From assembly GCA_036250195.1 (NCBI GenBank), contig JAVHZZ010000002.1, positions 271,372,407 through 271,436,406 on the forward strand: DNA of 64,000 nt, in the 5' to 3' direction. The translations under genes and the position numbers were made by a program. Source of the DNA: Mixophyes australis (Eukaryota; Chordata; Amphibia; Anura; Limnodynastidae). The notes under the pieces are model-generated. The model ran no database searches. It was given only the letters and a program-made list of their open reading frames with translations, and was not told the DNA's origin. Below, piece by piece: positions 50,696 through 62,662 of the stretch (the stretch's first letter is position 1; the number at the start of each line of letters is the position of its first letter).

Positions 50696-52125
50696 TGTCA
50701 CGAAAGGCAGATTCTGGGAATAGTCCTGATGCTGCTAGAGTGACAGTTTACCCCCAGAAAGGTTCGGAGTCTAACGGTGGAGAGGTGTTCACCAGGGATT
50801 CCCGCAAGGGAATATGGCCTTGGCTGCTCTGCACCGCAGGTCGCGATCCTATAGGGGGCGCAGAGCAGCGAATGTGCAGAACCGTCTAGTAGTTGTTTAG
50901 TCAGAACAATAGTAGAGGTGAAGAGATGCACGGGAGAGCGCTGGAGCACTGAGGTCCACACAGGTGTATAACTCTGGAACAGAACCGATTATGAGCGATG
51001 CTCTGCGGTGAATCTACAGGTCTTGATTGTGAGGGAAGCTGAACCAATATGGCGGGGAAGCGATGAGCTGCAGACAACAATAGCACTGAGATTCACACAG
51101 GTGTTAGAATGCTGAAACAGGACCAATGTCAGGAACTACAAGAGTCAGATGGAATGCTTCCTATCAGGTAGTGAGACCCGATGATCTGACACCCATTAAA
51201 GGGAGGAGGGCCCTTATAAAAGGAACTGGCTACAGATGATCCAATCACTGTGGAGCAGAGGTTTAGAAGGTTCCCAAGGAAACGCATCCGCATACCACTA
51301 GGCAAGATTGATTGTGAGGGAAGCTGAACAAATATGGCAGGGAAGCGATGAGCTGCAGAGAGTAATAGCACTGTGGAACAGGACCAATGATGAGCGATGC
51401 TCTGCAGTGATAATGCTGGGAAGCAATGAGCGGCACAGGTAACTGCTGAGAAGCGATGAGCTGCACAGGTACTATTGGGAAGCAGTAAGCAGCACAGGTA
51501 TGGCTGAGAAGTTGTGAGTTGTACACGTGCTGATGAGAATCTGTGAGCAGCACAGGTATTGCTGAGTAGGGATGAGCTGCACAGGTAATTGCTGAGAAGC
51601 AGTAAGCAGCACAGGTATTCTGAGCTGCACAGGTAATAGCTGAGTAGAGATGAGCTGCACAGGTAATAGCTGAGTAGAGATGAGCTGCACAGGTAGTTGC
51701 TGAGAAGCAGTAAGCAGCACAGGTATTCTGAGCTGCACAGTTAATGCTGAGAAGTGGTGAGCTGTACAGGTAGTTGCTGAGAAGCAATAAGTAGCACAGT
51801 AATTCGGAGTAGCAACAAGCTGCACCATCCACGATGTCAGGAGCAACAGGAGTCAGAGGGAATGCTTCCTTTTCAGGTAGTGAGACCTGATGATCTGACA
51901 CCCATTAAAGGGAGGAGGGCCCTTATAAAGCGAACTGGCTACAGATGATCCAACCACTGTGGAGCAGAGGTTTAGAAAGTTCCCAGGGAAATGCATGCGC
52001 AGACCAGTAGGCAAGATGGCGTCCGAAGATAGAGGGACGCCCGGCTGAACAGCAGATAGTAGTAACCAAGGGAAACCAAAGCACACAGTGAACCACACAG
52101 AGCGAAACTGGTGAGATGTGTGATA
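50696..52125 (-). repeat. 5' LTR of G1, enlarged by internal duplication
   Basis: 1430 bp, TGTCACG to GTGATA on the plus strand, followed by CATGG. It is twice as long as the other LTR. A block with AGTGAGACC(C/T)GATGATCTGAC occurs twice (about 51170 and 51880). Between the copies lie many 20-30-bp units of GCTGAGAAGCAGTAAGCAGC and GAGCTGCACAGGTA type (51410-51800). Minus-strand frames here are repeat artefacts. Confidence 0.88.
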
Positions 52126-52130
52126 CATGG

Positions 52131-52446
52131 ACAAGTAGTATTGCAATACAGTGTTTGCTTAGAGATGTTCTGTAACCATCTTAGTGTTTTGGTTTTGCTT
52201 CTGTTTTACCATAAGTGCTGTTCCTGTGTACCTTTGGGAATATTTGCTGCTCTGGATCATCAGCTGCACCTGCCTCACTACTTTATTTGCCCGCCCCAAA
52301 CCTTGCACCTTACTGCCCGTTGATTGTTGTAGCCTTTATGTTTATGCTTTGGACAGTCTTTGTTCTCGTCTTTGTTTCTTCTTATGCATCTACCTGCTAC
52401 CACCATTCCTACTCAGTTTGCCTGCCTTGCATTCTCCCAGCATCTA
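52131..52446. other. Unassigned flank between G1 and E2
   Basis: Pyrimidine-rich on the plus strand toward 52440 (CTGCCTTGCATTCTCCCAGC). It could be part of another LTR into which both elements inserted, but I see no defining end. No gene. Confidence 0.4.
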
Positions 52447-53077
52447 GGGCCCGATTCATCAAAGTTCGCAAATGCATACGCATCTGCATTGCATGCTTTG
52501 AGTGACGTAAACCGAAATAAGCACCTCAAACAGCAAAAACACACCCCCATGTGGTCTAAGTGACGGAAATAAGCAGTGCAAACGTTAGAAAACACACCCA
52601 CCTGCGGATCTTTAAACATGCTACAAGCACAAGCGACGGACGGTACTCAACTGATTGACGGCAAGCCAAGCAATGCAAACCTCACGCCCACTGTGGGAGG
52701 GACCAACAGTTTGTTTACACACAACACAACACAAATGCCTGGGGCTTATTTTTACGAGATAGCTCTTACTCATTAATCACTGACAAATAACAATGATGTG
52801 CAACACTCTGAATGATTGTTTTTCCTTTGCTACTAATTAGCGTAATACACACTTGTAACAAACACATTGCTCACGATCTTTCTGTGTTTAGGATTTCAAG
52901 TCGCCGTATAGTATGCAAAATGCATGGACATGGCTACATTAAAAACACATGAATAACGAATGTATAAAAATGTATGTGCTGTAAATACATCTTTTGCCTT
53001 TTAAGCAAAATGCATTGCATACTCTTCCATAAAGGATACACACAAGAGTGTATACAACCTCCACACAGAGGAAGGGT

Positions 53078-53145
53078 TTCTGCTTGGATTAGAACTTAGG
53101 AATGACTGTATGCAAAGTGGGACAGCTACCCACTAGCCCAACCTT
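53078..53145 (-). other. tRNA-like module g2 (E2)
   Basis: Counterpart of g1. On the minus strand it has CTAGTGGGTAGCTGTCCC and AAGTTCTAATCC. Confidence 0.5.
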
Positions 53146-53261
53146 AGATGTGAAAAAAGGCAGACAACACCAACCATACAGCATGCGTGCTACAAAGGCA
53201 ACTCACACCTAATACTACGCCTCATTATTCAAACAAATTACTCACAAAACACCCATCTCAC

Positions 53262-53335
53262 AGGTAGCTCACTGGTTAACACTTTGGACTCCCAACACAG
53301 CAGCCATGAGTTCAAATACCAAGCATTACTATTAT
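53262..53335 (+). other. tRNA-like module a2 (E2)
   Basis: AGGTAGCTCACTGGTTAACA (A box) and ATGAGTTCAAATACC (B box), counterpart of a1. Both boxes are kept in both copies. Confidence 0.6.
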
Positions 53336-53339
53336 GTGG

Positions 53340-55200
53340 GCTGTTATCATGACGCTAACAAGAAACGCATGAACTTCACACAATGGTTTTATTTTTTTAG
53401 TTTGGATTTGTTATAAACGCTCAACCACATTCTAAAAAATGACTTCATATGTCTCCTGTATTGTAAGAAAAAAAATTTTGGGGGTGAACTTTAGAAAAGC
53501 CTCAGGAATCCTACTTCCCATGCACAATTTTATTATTATGTGCATGCTGACATTTATTACTATGAATGGACTAAGAGGGGGGGTTTGTAGGGGTCAGCCT
53601 CCTTTGAGTTAAATGCAACATTGCCTGCAAACCGACTTTCATCTGGATCCACGGCGTACACGTTATGTCATGTACTCTGCTTTATCCAAACACAACGCTC
53701 ACCACACTCCAGTACCATGGTCCTTTGCTTCGCTTGCACTTCTGCCTTACACCACTTCTGGGTACACTTTCGAGGTTCTCTTCAATGTGTGACTGGCTTG
53801 GCTCTGATACTTGAACGTAACCTTGGACTATCACTACAAAATATGTATAGTTTTTGTTTGGAATAAAAAATTTCCTACTACTGAAATGTGTCTTTATTTG
53901 GTAAGGCATATTCCATTATGCTTTTTTAATAACAATACTTGTTATCAACTCTAACCAAAGTATAATCTCCAAACAAACAGCCTGATTCATTAACGTATTC
54001 AAACAAATATGTATCTAATATCAGTGTGCTGACCAAAACCATGGCCCTGATTGAGTAATGAACCTAGATGTCAAGGATACATATTTCTGTATGCTGCTCA
54101 AAAGCCTTTTAAAATGCAAGTGGTGCAAATTAGCAATAGGTTTAGGGCCCAAAAAAAATTAATGTCTGTATCCTAATGTACCGCACAAATACTTGATAGC
54201 TTATTTGTACACTGAAATGTTCATGTCAGCTAGGACCTCTCCTACCCCAAAATTAGATCTCCAATGACATTTTTGGTTTACATCCCCCTCCAAACTCACA
54301 TGTTTTGGCCTTGCTTAGTTACTTTGCCTTACCTTTCCAGAATGATTCTGGCCCATGGTTTGCTGAAGAAGACTTAAACAAGAAGTGTATCAAGGTAAGC
54401 TTCTTAATGATTTTGCCACAGTGTTTCTTTATTTGCCTGAGTAAATTATTTTAAACACAGCGTGCAACTACAGTGCCCCTTTAGAGGTAGGCCAAATCAT
54501 CCTGTAAAGGAAGTATTGCATTTGCAAACTGTAACCTGACACAAAGGAGCCACAAAAGACAGGTGTTAAGGTAACCAAATTAGTTGATTTTTTTTTTGGA
54601 CATGATGCCACAGGACAATTATTGTTAACTACTTATTTGTACAGGTAAGATTCTGTGCAAATTCTAAATATCTAATAAGGGATTTTTATTTAAAAATAGT
54701 GCTAATGCACAGTGTGTGGTACACTGGACGCCCTTTAGCATAACACTTGTTTAAATGTAACCTCATGACCTTATTGCACTAAGCACATATAGGTTGGGTC
54801 TCACATTTGGATCTTAGGTGCACTTACCCCATCAGCCGCTGTCATATCACGGCTACCTGGGTCCCTTCTGGTCGTCAGCAACATTCCCGTCCTCCACAGC
54901 TCCATTTGTAATCAAACACACACTGTTTGTTCAGCTGCATGTGCACAGGCATCTTGGATGCAGTGAGGTGATCCTTCCAGACAAACCAGATTCAGCACCT
55001 GTGATCCCATGAAGTGATCAGCCAATAGTTGCTTGGGACAACCTATTTAAACCTGCTGCTGTGATCTGTTCATTGCCTGAACAACACACTTCTCTCCAGA
55101 GGATAGTTATTGGCTCCAGTGTTTCTGGCTGCATTAAGAAAATCTGTGTTTCTGTCCACATTTTCAGACTGCTCATTCCCCTGCTAGATTGGACAATCAG
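53340..55200. other. E2 non-coding segment spanning the SANT-gene deletion
   Basis: It matches E1 right-end sequence up to about 53890 and E1 sequence left of the Myb gene after about 54040. The deletion junction is between these points. It contains the shared degenerate MITE at 54043-54354. No protein gene. Confidence 0.6.
54043..54354. mobile_element. Degenerate MITE shared with E1
   Basis: Inverted counterpart of the MITE at 23568 in E1. The ends are GGCCCTGATTGAG and, at the right, AATGATTCTGGCCC. Present in both copies, so older than their split. Confidence 0.65.
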
Positions 55201-55207
55201 CAAGAAC

Positions 55208-55315
55208 ATGAGCAGGAAGATCATCCAGGCTGCTCTGTTCAGATTCAGTCCTGCTCCAGCTAGTCCCAAGGGTCCTGATTCGGGTCAAGAAATACAGACT
55301 AACGTGACAGTTTGA
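55208..55315 (+). other. Possible small conserved frame (E2 copy)
   Basis: A 35-codon frame starting MSRKIIQ and containing FSPAPASPKGP, in the same frame and with the same start as the E1 copy at 22715-22644. A pyrimidine-rich CATTTTCAG acceptor-like site lies about 40 bases upstream in both. It could be an exon of a third or fourth element gene. Unknown function. Confidence 0.3.
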
Positions 55316-58300
55316 CACAATATAAGGGTGTATGTAGTGCTGTGTGTCTGACTATTCATGTAAGAAGCAAATGAAAAACCTTGCAGTATAGATATGGTTT
55401 GCTCAGGCAAAGAAGCACACTCTGTAATACAAGTAAGTAGACTCCAAGAGGTAGTTTGTCCACCAAACGCCTCTATCCTGTAGTGACTTTTCTAAACTCC
55501 ATGATCTGATCCCCCAATCCATGATAGTTTAAACCAATCTGGAACCTTGAATACATTATTAAAACAAACAGACCCTAGAGTTTCTTACGTTATGTACACT
55601 GATTCATTCATTGTTAGAGTGGCCACATCACTTGGATTTTGCTCCCTTCCAGTTTTGGAAAACATTTAAGCAAGGCCAAGCTATTTAATATAACGGCCAA
55701 CATATTATAATTTGAAGTTTGGTATGTTGTGATTTCTTGCCAATACAGACACAGATACCCATTGCACACGTTCACCATCTATAAGCCAAATAAAGTGGAT
55801 GCCTCACCTAACAATGTAAACATCAACAATATCTACCAGACATTAAACCCTCAAATGACTGTGTGCTCGGCCCAACACTCTTGGATTAGATGGTGTTAAA
55901 GGAATTTGAACATGGACCCATCATCCTAAAGGGAGGATATCTGTACATTAAGGATTTGTACTTCCTTTGCCCAAGGCATGGGCAAATGCAATAGCAGCAA
56001 ATTATTGTTAACATTGACTAGCATGTTTAAACAGACATAGGTGGTATTAGGGCGCAAACTTACACAATTTACTCTTCACACACACACACACAGGGTTTGA
56101 AGAGACACAAAGGTGGAATGTTAATTTGTCACTACTTTCCACTTTCAGAGGGCAATCTACCTGAAAATGGTATTGAGAAACAATTACACATTTCTACACC
56201 ACAATAACATTGGAGACCTACATTGTCAGGTTCAGCAAACATGTCAAGTGACTGCTGCCTAACAATGTGTGTAATCAGACTAATGTAACTAGTTCTCATG
56301 TGGAGTATCTGTGTTGGCTGTAAGTTTAAATATAGCTGGCTTGACCAATTAGCAAACTAGGGGCCTGATTCATTAAGGATCTTATCTGTCGTTTTTTGCT
56401 TATCTTAAGCAAATCCACTCTGTTCATGCTCAGAAAAGGGAGATAAGAAGCAAAATCCACTGCATAAGTGAAGAATTTCTTACGTTAGGATGAAAATCCA
56501 TCTTTACTTCACTCTTATCTCCCTGTTTCTTCGTAAAAATAAGCATCTTAACTTTTGCACAAGATAAGAAGATCACTAATGAATCTGGCCCTAGGTGAGG
56601 TATTACATAACCCAGCAAATAAACATTGTAAAAACACCAAGAAAAGGGTGGAGACTGGAATATTTGCTACACCAAAGGTGGCTAACACATATTGGTATTA
56701 TGGCCTTGTAGCAAGACACCACTAGCTTAGTGCCCTAACGCATTCACCATGATTGTTAGTGTGGGGTTTGTGTCTGGCATGTGGGTGTTGGACCACTTTG
56801 AAACAAAGTGCCACTAGCACAAGAGAAGAACATTGTTATCCTGTTTGGGCAAGGGCCAAAAGTTGGTAGTGTTTGACCTGACACTGCTAACATTTTTGCT
56901 TTCTTTATATACATTTACCTGTAATGTCATGCCTATATTGCTACACACATCCCATGTTCGCTCTAAAAGCTGAAAGTGTCCAAACAATTTACTACTAAGC
57001 AACCAAACACACATACAAACCTCCACACTATGCACATTTTCAAAAACTGAACATTAACCCCATTGAGCGTGTTTGTAGGCTATGGTGTATCTGTGGCAAA
57101 GGACAAAAGAACCACACATAGATTTAATATATTTTCAAAAAACACCTGTTCCACAATAGTTTGGAAAGCACTACACATGGATTTATGTGTATTAAAAGAT
57201 GAATCACTGCACTATAGTAATGGTACAAAATGGCATGACAACTGATTGCTGAGACATTTGCAGCATAGGCAAGATTTATTACATATATGTACCCAAACGT
57301 GCTAACAAAAACAAAGCAAACAATTTAATGGTCTGTGTGTGTCAAAGTTCCTTGGATGAAGAGATGACAATCTGGCCAGACTGAAGAGAGACATAAGCAG
57401 GCTTGGAGCTCTGGAGAAATACTTCAACATGTAGTGAGACACGAATTGCACAACTCCAAAATCCACGGCAACGCACCCTGTTGAATGAGAATCAACAATT
57501 TAATATGCCAATATTAGCTCACACAACTTGCATTTTGATATCTAGTTGATGACTTGTTAATCAAGAGGTTGACCACTATATTGACATGTGTAAAAAAGCC
57601 GGTAATATTCTACACTATAGTGTAGAATAATGGCTTGCATCCTTGGACTATATATTGGATTCTGAATGCACTATTTGACTTAATTACAAACCCATATTTA
57701 ACATCGCTGGCATCTGGCCATGTGTTTTGTTTGCGCAACCACACATTGCAGGCTTAGTAACGACATTATTGTATGGAGCACACTCACTGGACAGTCACAT
57801 TTTAGTGCTGATAACACTATACTACTTACATTTGTCAACACCCTTCACCATGGCAACATCCACCAACTCCATGGCACAAAGGCCAGCACTGCAGGCCAAG
57901 TGTAATCTAAAGGCTGTAGATATAAGAAAAACAAATAAAGTGTGAGAAATGAGCACTTCACAACACTATATGTGCTGATCAATAAACTATAAACCTCACA
58001 TGGCTAAATGAGCAGAGTTAGGGTACATTTTTGCTAGAACTATTTTTTCACACCATTTTGACACTAGGGGACATATACATACTAGACCATTAGCACATTT
58101 GGTTCCTCAGCTAATACAAGCATCAAGTGTGCAAAGTCTGGACTGTTTAAACTGTAGAAAACCAAACGTCAATTATGTTGCCACATTAGGCTGTAGATTA
58201 AATCTACCCCATTAACGTGCATTTAGCTAAAGACATTAAGGCTAAACTTGGAGGCATGAAGCTATACTTTCTACACACATTGTAAAGGTAAAATACAGTT

Positions 58301-58488
58301 TGGCATGTTTTTTCCCCTATTATTACACATATTAAACATTTCACTATCAAACCAGGCCATGTCTATTCATATTCCCTTTTTGAATTACCACACCTTAGAT
58401 AATCTACCCTTGACTAAGCTTGCACATGATTTGACCACAGATCTTTGAAATGTGAAGATATAAAATGTCACAACCCCAAAGAATTACC
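55316..58488. other. E2 region downstream of the transposase
   Basis: Non-coding counterpart of E1 20.06-22.6 kb. It holds a MITE (56361-56591) and the conserved block at about 57330-57433 (AGACATAAGCAGGCTTGGAG). No convincing protein gene. Confidence 0.55.
56361..56591. mobile_element. GGGCCTGATTC-family MITE in E2, absent from E1
   Basis: 231 bp, strongly palindromic. The ends are GGGCCTGATTCATTAAGGATC and GAATCTGGCCC, flanked by TAG on both sides (56358-56360 and 56592-56594). E1 has the unoccupied site CACCTAGTTTGG at 21701-21712, with a single TAG. Confidence 0.9.
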
Positions 58489-60251
58489 TCAAAAATATGT
58501 CTCCACAACATAGCTCCTGAAGTTGGAGCCACGCACTGCTTCATGAGGGGGGTCTCCAAGATCTTCCTCCTCCGCCTCCTCCTCCGCCTCGTCCACCCCA
58601 GCAACCTCGTCCAGGACCCCTGGTGCCCCACTCCTGATGGCAATATTATGAAACACAACACACAGAGCAATGATCTTACACACCTTCCTGGGATCATACA
58701 TGAGGGCGCCACCAGACCGGTCAAGACATCTAAAACAAGCCTTCAAAACGCCAAAGGCTTTTTCAATGACCGATCTGGTGGCCCTATGAGCTGAGTTATA
58801 GGCCTCCTCCCGCTCTGTGTGTGGGTTCAATATAGGAGTGAGGAGCCAAGGGCAGGAGGGATACGCATTGTCTCCTATGTAGGAAGAGAGGAAAGACAAA
58901 TAAAGCAAGATTAACACCATTTAAGAGTACAACTATACCTGCAAGAAATTAAATGGTAACATTCAAATATATGACCTGAAACTACATTCTAGGCTAAATA
59001 GTAAGGTTACAAAGTCATAATACTGTATAATTAGCATCCAATGCAAACGAATCATGTCTATTAATGGCTGCTAAACAAAGCACAATCCACATTGGACATT
59101 GACAATGTACACAAACTAATAATTACACACCTGGCGGCGTCCACTATTCACAGGACACATACCCTTTGCTACTAGGTGAGTTTCAAAAATAGGCCTACAT
59201 TACCATTATATATCTCACTATTGTAAACATTGATTCTATCACTCTATAGTAGCGGAAACTAAACATACAAGGCACATGCACTATATAACACATTGGGTAA
59301 AAATAACATCTCAAGTCCAATATTATATTTTACAACTCTAGGTTTCTCAAACAATATTATTAATAACTTAGAGTTGGCAGAACCATTTTTTGCACATAAT
59401 TACCAAGAAGCCATGCATCTCCGTGTGGCCTGACACCCCCTTGCCTCTGTTGCAATCTAGGCCACAACTCTGAGTTACGAAACGCATAGGAGTCATTTGT
59501 ACTCCCACCCCATTTCGCAACCAGGTTTCGAAACAGGAGAGACAGGTCACATATGGCCTGGACATTGATTGAGTGGAAATGCTTCTGGTTCATTAAAACC
59601 GAAGCATTTCCACTCACCGGTACCAGGGCCACATGCGTCCCATCTACAGCCCCTATGACGTGCGGAAAGCCAGCTATGGTGGCAAACTGCTGCTTGATCC
59701 GCACAAGAGACTCCTCATCGAGTGGCAGATGGATAAATTGCCGGAGCCGCAACATAAACGCCCTCAGGACAACCTCCAGCACACGGTTGAAGGTCATCTG
59801 GGACATACCTGCCGCGACCCCGACTGTGCACTGGAATGAACCAGTGGCACAGAAGTGCAGTACCTCCACAAGTTTGGTCAAAGGCGGTACTGCTGTCAGG
59901 ATGATGCGCCTTGGCTCAAGGTCAAGCTCCACAATGCGCAGGGTGTCCAAGATCAGATGTGGAGGAAGCCGATATCGACGGACAACCTCCGCATCTGGCA
60001 TCCCAAAGAGGCCGACACGTGGCCTGAAGATGCGCCCCCTCGGACGGGGACGTTGTTGTAGTTGCTGGTTCGGACGGGGCAGAGTAGCAGTCCCCTCGTG
60101 AAACAGAATGTGGTCCAACTCCAGGAGTGCCTGTATGTGTTTCAAAAGGAAAAGATTACAAACCAGCACTTAGGTGAAACGTGGACACTTGGCATTGTCT
60201 GACTTTGCCACAAATGACACAACCAATACTTACAAAGTAGTCGTAATTCAT
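58489..60251 (-). CDS. Harbinger transposase of E2, intact DDE
   Basis: Exons 60251-60234, 60130-59404 and 58874-58489 total 376 codons plus stop with no interruption. They have the same three-exon plan and exon lengths as E1, apart from one extra codon in the acidic tail. Catalytic positions are D169 (GAVDGTHVAL), D219 (GSTNDSYAF) and E286 (SVIEKAFG; codon GAA at 58764-58762), so the triad is complete. A helix-turn-helix-like part lies around residues 88-128 (VGVAAGMSQMTFNR). The acidic tail is rich in Glu (AEEEAEEED). It has many substitutions relative to E1 but both frames are open, which suggests selection until recently or recent activity. This element has no Myb/SANT gene, so it would need one in trans. 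Confidence 0.94.
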
Positions 60252-60536
60252 CGTCACGCTTTTTGGTGTAAAAGGACAGTCCATAAGTAGATGGAAGTAA
60301 TGTGGAAGGTGGGATATAAAGAGAAAAAAAGCAAAAAAAAAAAAAAACACATTAAAAACTAAAACTGGGAAAAATAAACCTCTTCTTTGTCCAACCACCA
60401 TCTATTCATAGAGAACCACCAAAGTGCTTGCAAACGTGATACTTACCATCGCCATATACCCTTTCAAAATTCACATTACTTATATTACAATTGTTGTGGT
60501 GTAAGAATGTCAAGGTAGTGGAACACTAAATACAGA

Positions 60537-60855
60537 CGGCCTGAGTCATTAGCGAGAGCAAAGAATAAAGAAGGAGTAACTCTGCACCTGGGCAAAACCA
60601 TGTTGCATTGGAGGGGGAGGTAAATGTTAAATGTGGGGACAGATTTATAGTTGGGGTAGGACATGCTCTAGATCATCTTTAAATGTCAGGGTAAAACGAA
60701 AGCTAACAAGTAAGTGTGTGCTACATGAAGCAGGCAGTATTTATCTTATGTGCAAAAAAAACCAACAAATGTGCACCCCTTACATTGTAACATGGTTTGT
60801 CCACTATAACATTTACTTATTTTTGATGCTTTGCTCTCCTTAATGACTCAGGCCC
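60537..60855. mobile_element. MITE in E2 with empty site in E1
   Basis: 319 bp. Its ends are CGGCCTGAGTCATTAGCGAG and its imperfect inverse ...AATGACTCAGGCCC. AGA flanks both sides (60534-60536 and 60856-60858). E1 at 18055-18070 reads CACTCTGTATTTAGTG with one TCT (AGA inverted), the pre-insertion state. The interior resembles other MITEs here (CATGTTGCATTGGAGGGG). Confidence 0.9.
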
Positions 60856-61743
60856 AGAGTGTTAATGTGTCCTTAAGATAGGGTCCAAAAAACCACACTT
60901 CAAACAAAGTGATTAGAACCAAAAAAAATAATAAAAAAATAGAACAGCATGGGCATTCTTACTGCAAAGTGTTTTAACAAGGGGTATGTAATAAACAATA
61001 TCTGGTTTCTACTTACCACACACACAGACAAATGTGGAATGTCAAAAAGCAATCTGTAGACACCCAAAAAACACAATCCAGGACCAAGATCTGTGGGGGG
61101 AGGGTAAACAGGTAACAAATAAATAAATCTAGATGGATAATATTTATTTCTGTCACTACATTCGAGAGGTCTCTATGCAGAGGCGCATCCCAAGTCTACA
61201 CAGTTGCCTCAATATTCAAACTCTGCAGCTAATGAAAGACTTTCCCACTAACCTTCAACATAAAATCCACTAGATATAAGACCGTTCAACATCATTTTCT
61301 ATCTCTAGCTCACCAATACCTTGACAATAAATAAACATTAGTGTTGAGCAAGGTACAGCAATAAACAGCAGAGATTATGAAACATTTCACCATTAAGGGC
61401 TACTTACCCAGAACTGTGAATCTCCCAACAACACAGAAGTGCAAGCAAGGTATTTTTAAGTAGCACTGTAATTAGTGAATTAAATGCAGGTGAGTAGGCC
61501 GGAGAGTATGCCGGACACGTCATTAGGAGCATCCAGGTGCGTTCTAATTATCCAAGTGTGTTTTTGTGTAAAAGTGACCTGACATGTTAGGAACGTTGAT
61601 TTTCTGTAGGGTAAGTAGAGATTATAACGATTATTACAGATGCCATTAATGAGCTAAGCTGTTAGTGTTGTGGCAATAGTATGGGTAAAATAGTTTTAAG
61701 TACAATTATATGACGTATGAATCATTTGCATGTGCTAAATTTA

Positions 61744-61817
61744 GATGTGGCACAATAGTGTAGTGGTTATGTATTTCACCCACCAATACTAAGTGCAGAA
61801 GTTCAAGGCCCCAGGTC
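61744..61817 (+). other. tRNA-like module f2 (E2)
   Basis: ATAGTGTAGTGGTTATGTA (A-box-like) and GAAGTTCAAGGCCCC (B-box-like). Counterpart of f1 in E1. Confidence 0.5.
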
Positions 61818-62138
61818 AACCCTAAGTGAGTTAATAAAACACATTATTAAGTATACTCCAAAAAGTAAAAAACAATATGCAACTGCTTGTATTTAGCATA
61901 AGATTTGCAAACGCGCTTAATTCCCTTTTTTGTGGTGAAGTTTTTGCAGCTCCTGCTGCTTTAGTAAAACAGTGTTTTTATTTATGTGTGTGTTTATCTA
62001 GGGTTAATATTTTAATACCACGTTATTCATCATGCTGTTCATATTAATTGCAATATGTCCGATTTATCAGGTCTAAGACAGCCATTCAGCTGTGCAAAAT
62101 AGTTAATGTGCAGTTTGGTGTTGGTGTTTCAATGTGAA

Positions 62139-62206
62139 GTATACCTCAGTGAATAAAGAAATGAGCTTGCAACAACAAGGTAATGAGTTTGAACCCCGAA
62201 TGATGC
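62139..62206 (+). other. tRNA-like module e2 (E2)
   Basis: ATACCTCAGTGAATAAAG and GAGTTTGAACCCCG (good B box). Counterpart of e1. Confidence 0.5.
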
Positions 62207-62662
62207 GTGTATGTGGCTAACCTTGGTATATTTACAAGTTTGAGGGTATTTATTCCACTCTGTGACTTATCTAAGAGTGACTTAGTATATGTTTTGGTGT
62301 GTGAGGTGGCTATATGTCATGTTCAACAGTGTTATCAGCTACAACACAGCAAAGCAGTTGTTGGCAAAGACTTTGGATTTCAAAGACATAGGAATTCTGT
62401 ACTGGCAACAGTGGAAAAAGCTAAGTGCTCCACCAAATCAAACATTAGAAATGGGAGCAATAAATGTTATATTTTTGGTTTGCATTTATCAAAATGGATA
62501 TATTTCGATATGCATAAATTTTGACTCTGCATGCACCAAATCTTTCTGGGTATAATATTTGCAAGTATTGGCATTTTTCCCCATGTTTTAAGGAAATCAA
62601 CTTATGCTAGAAGTTGCTGGTCATCTTTATTTTGTATTCTATTCCCTTGACATCACCACTTG

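Larger units (their letters stand above)
10983..52125 (-). mobile_element. G1: Ty3/gypsy chromovirus-type LTR retrotransposon, heavily nested
   Basis: One minus-strand element whose two LTRs (10983-11703 and 50696-52125) lie 41 kb apart. Both ends are flanked by the same 5-bp target duplication CATGG (10978-10982 and 52126-52130). Minus-strand order from the right is 5' LTR, leader, gag (50675-49749), protease (49750-49137), reverse transcriptase (37023-36152), RNase H (36151-13950 across E1), integrase with H2C2 and DDE (13950-12010), chromodomain (12007-11738), polypurine tract and 3' LTR. The genes are broken by nonsense and frameshift changes and by three independent insertions. No envelope gene is seen. 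The gag zinc knuckle and terminal chromodomain resemble Sushi-ichi-type vertebrate chromoviruses. Confidence 0.92.
60252..62138. other. E2 region upstream of the transposase
   Basis: It should contain the promoter of the minus-strand transposase. It holds a MITE at 60537-60855 and tRNA-like module f2. No protein gene is seen. Confidence 0.55.

Noticed and set aside
51263..51901. 212-codon minus-strand frame
   Set aside because: It reads through the short repeats of the enlarged G1 LTR and has no gag, pol or env feature.
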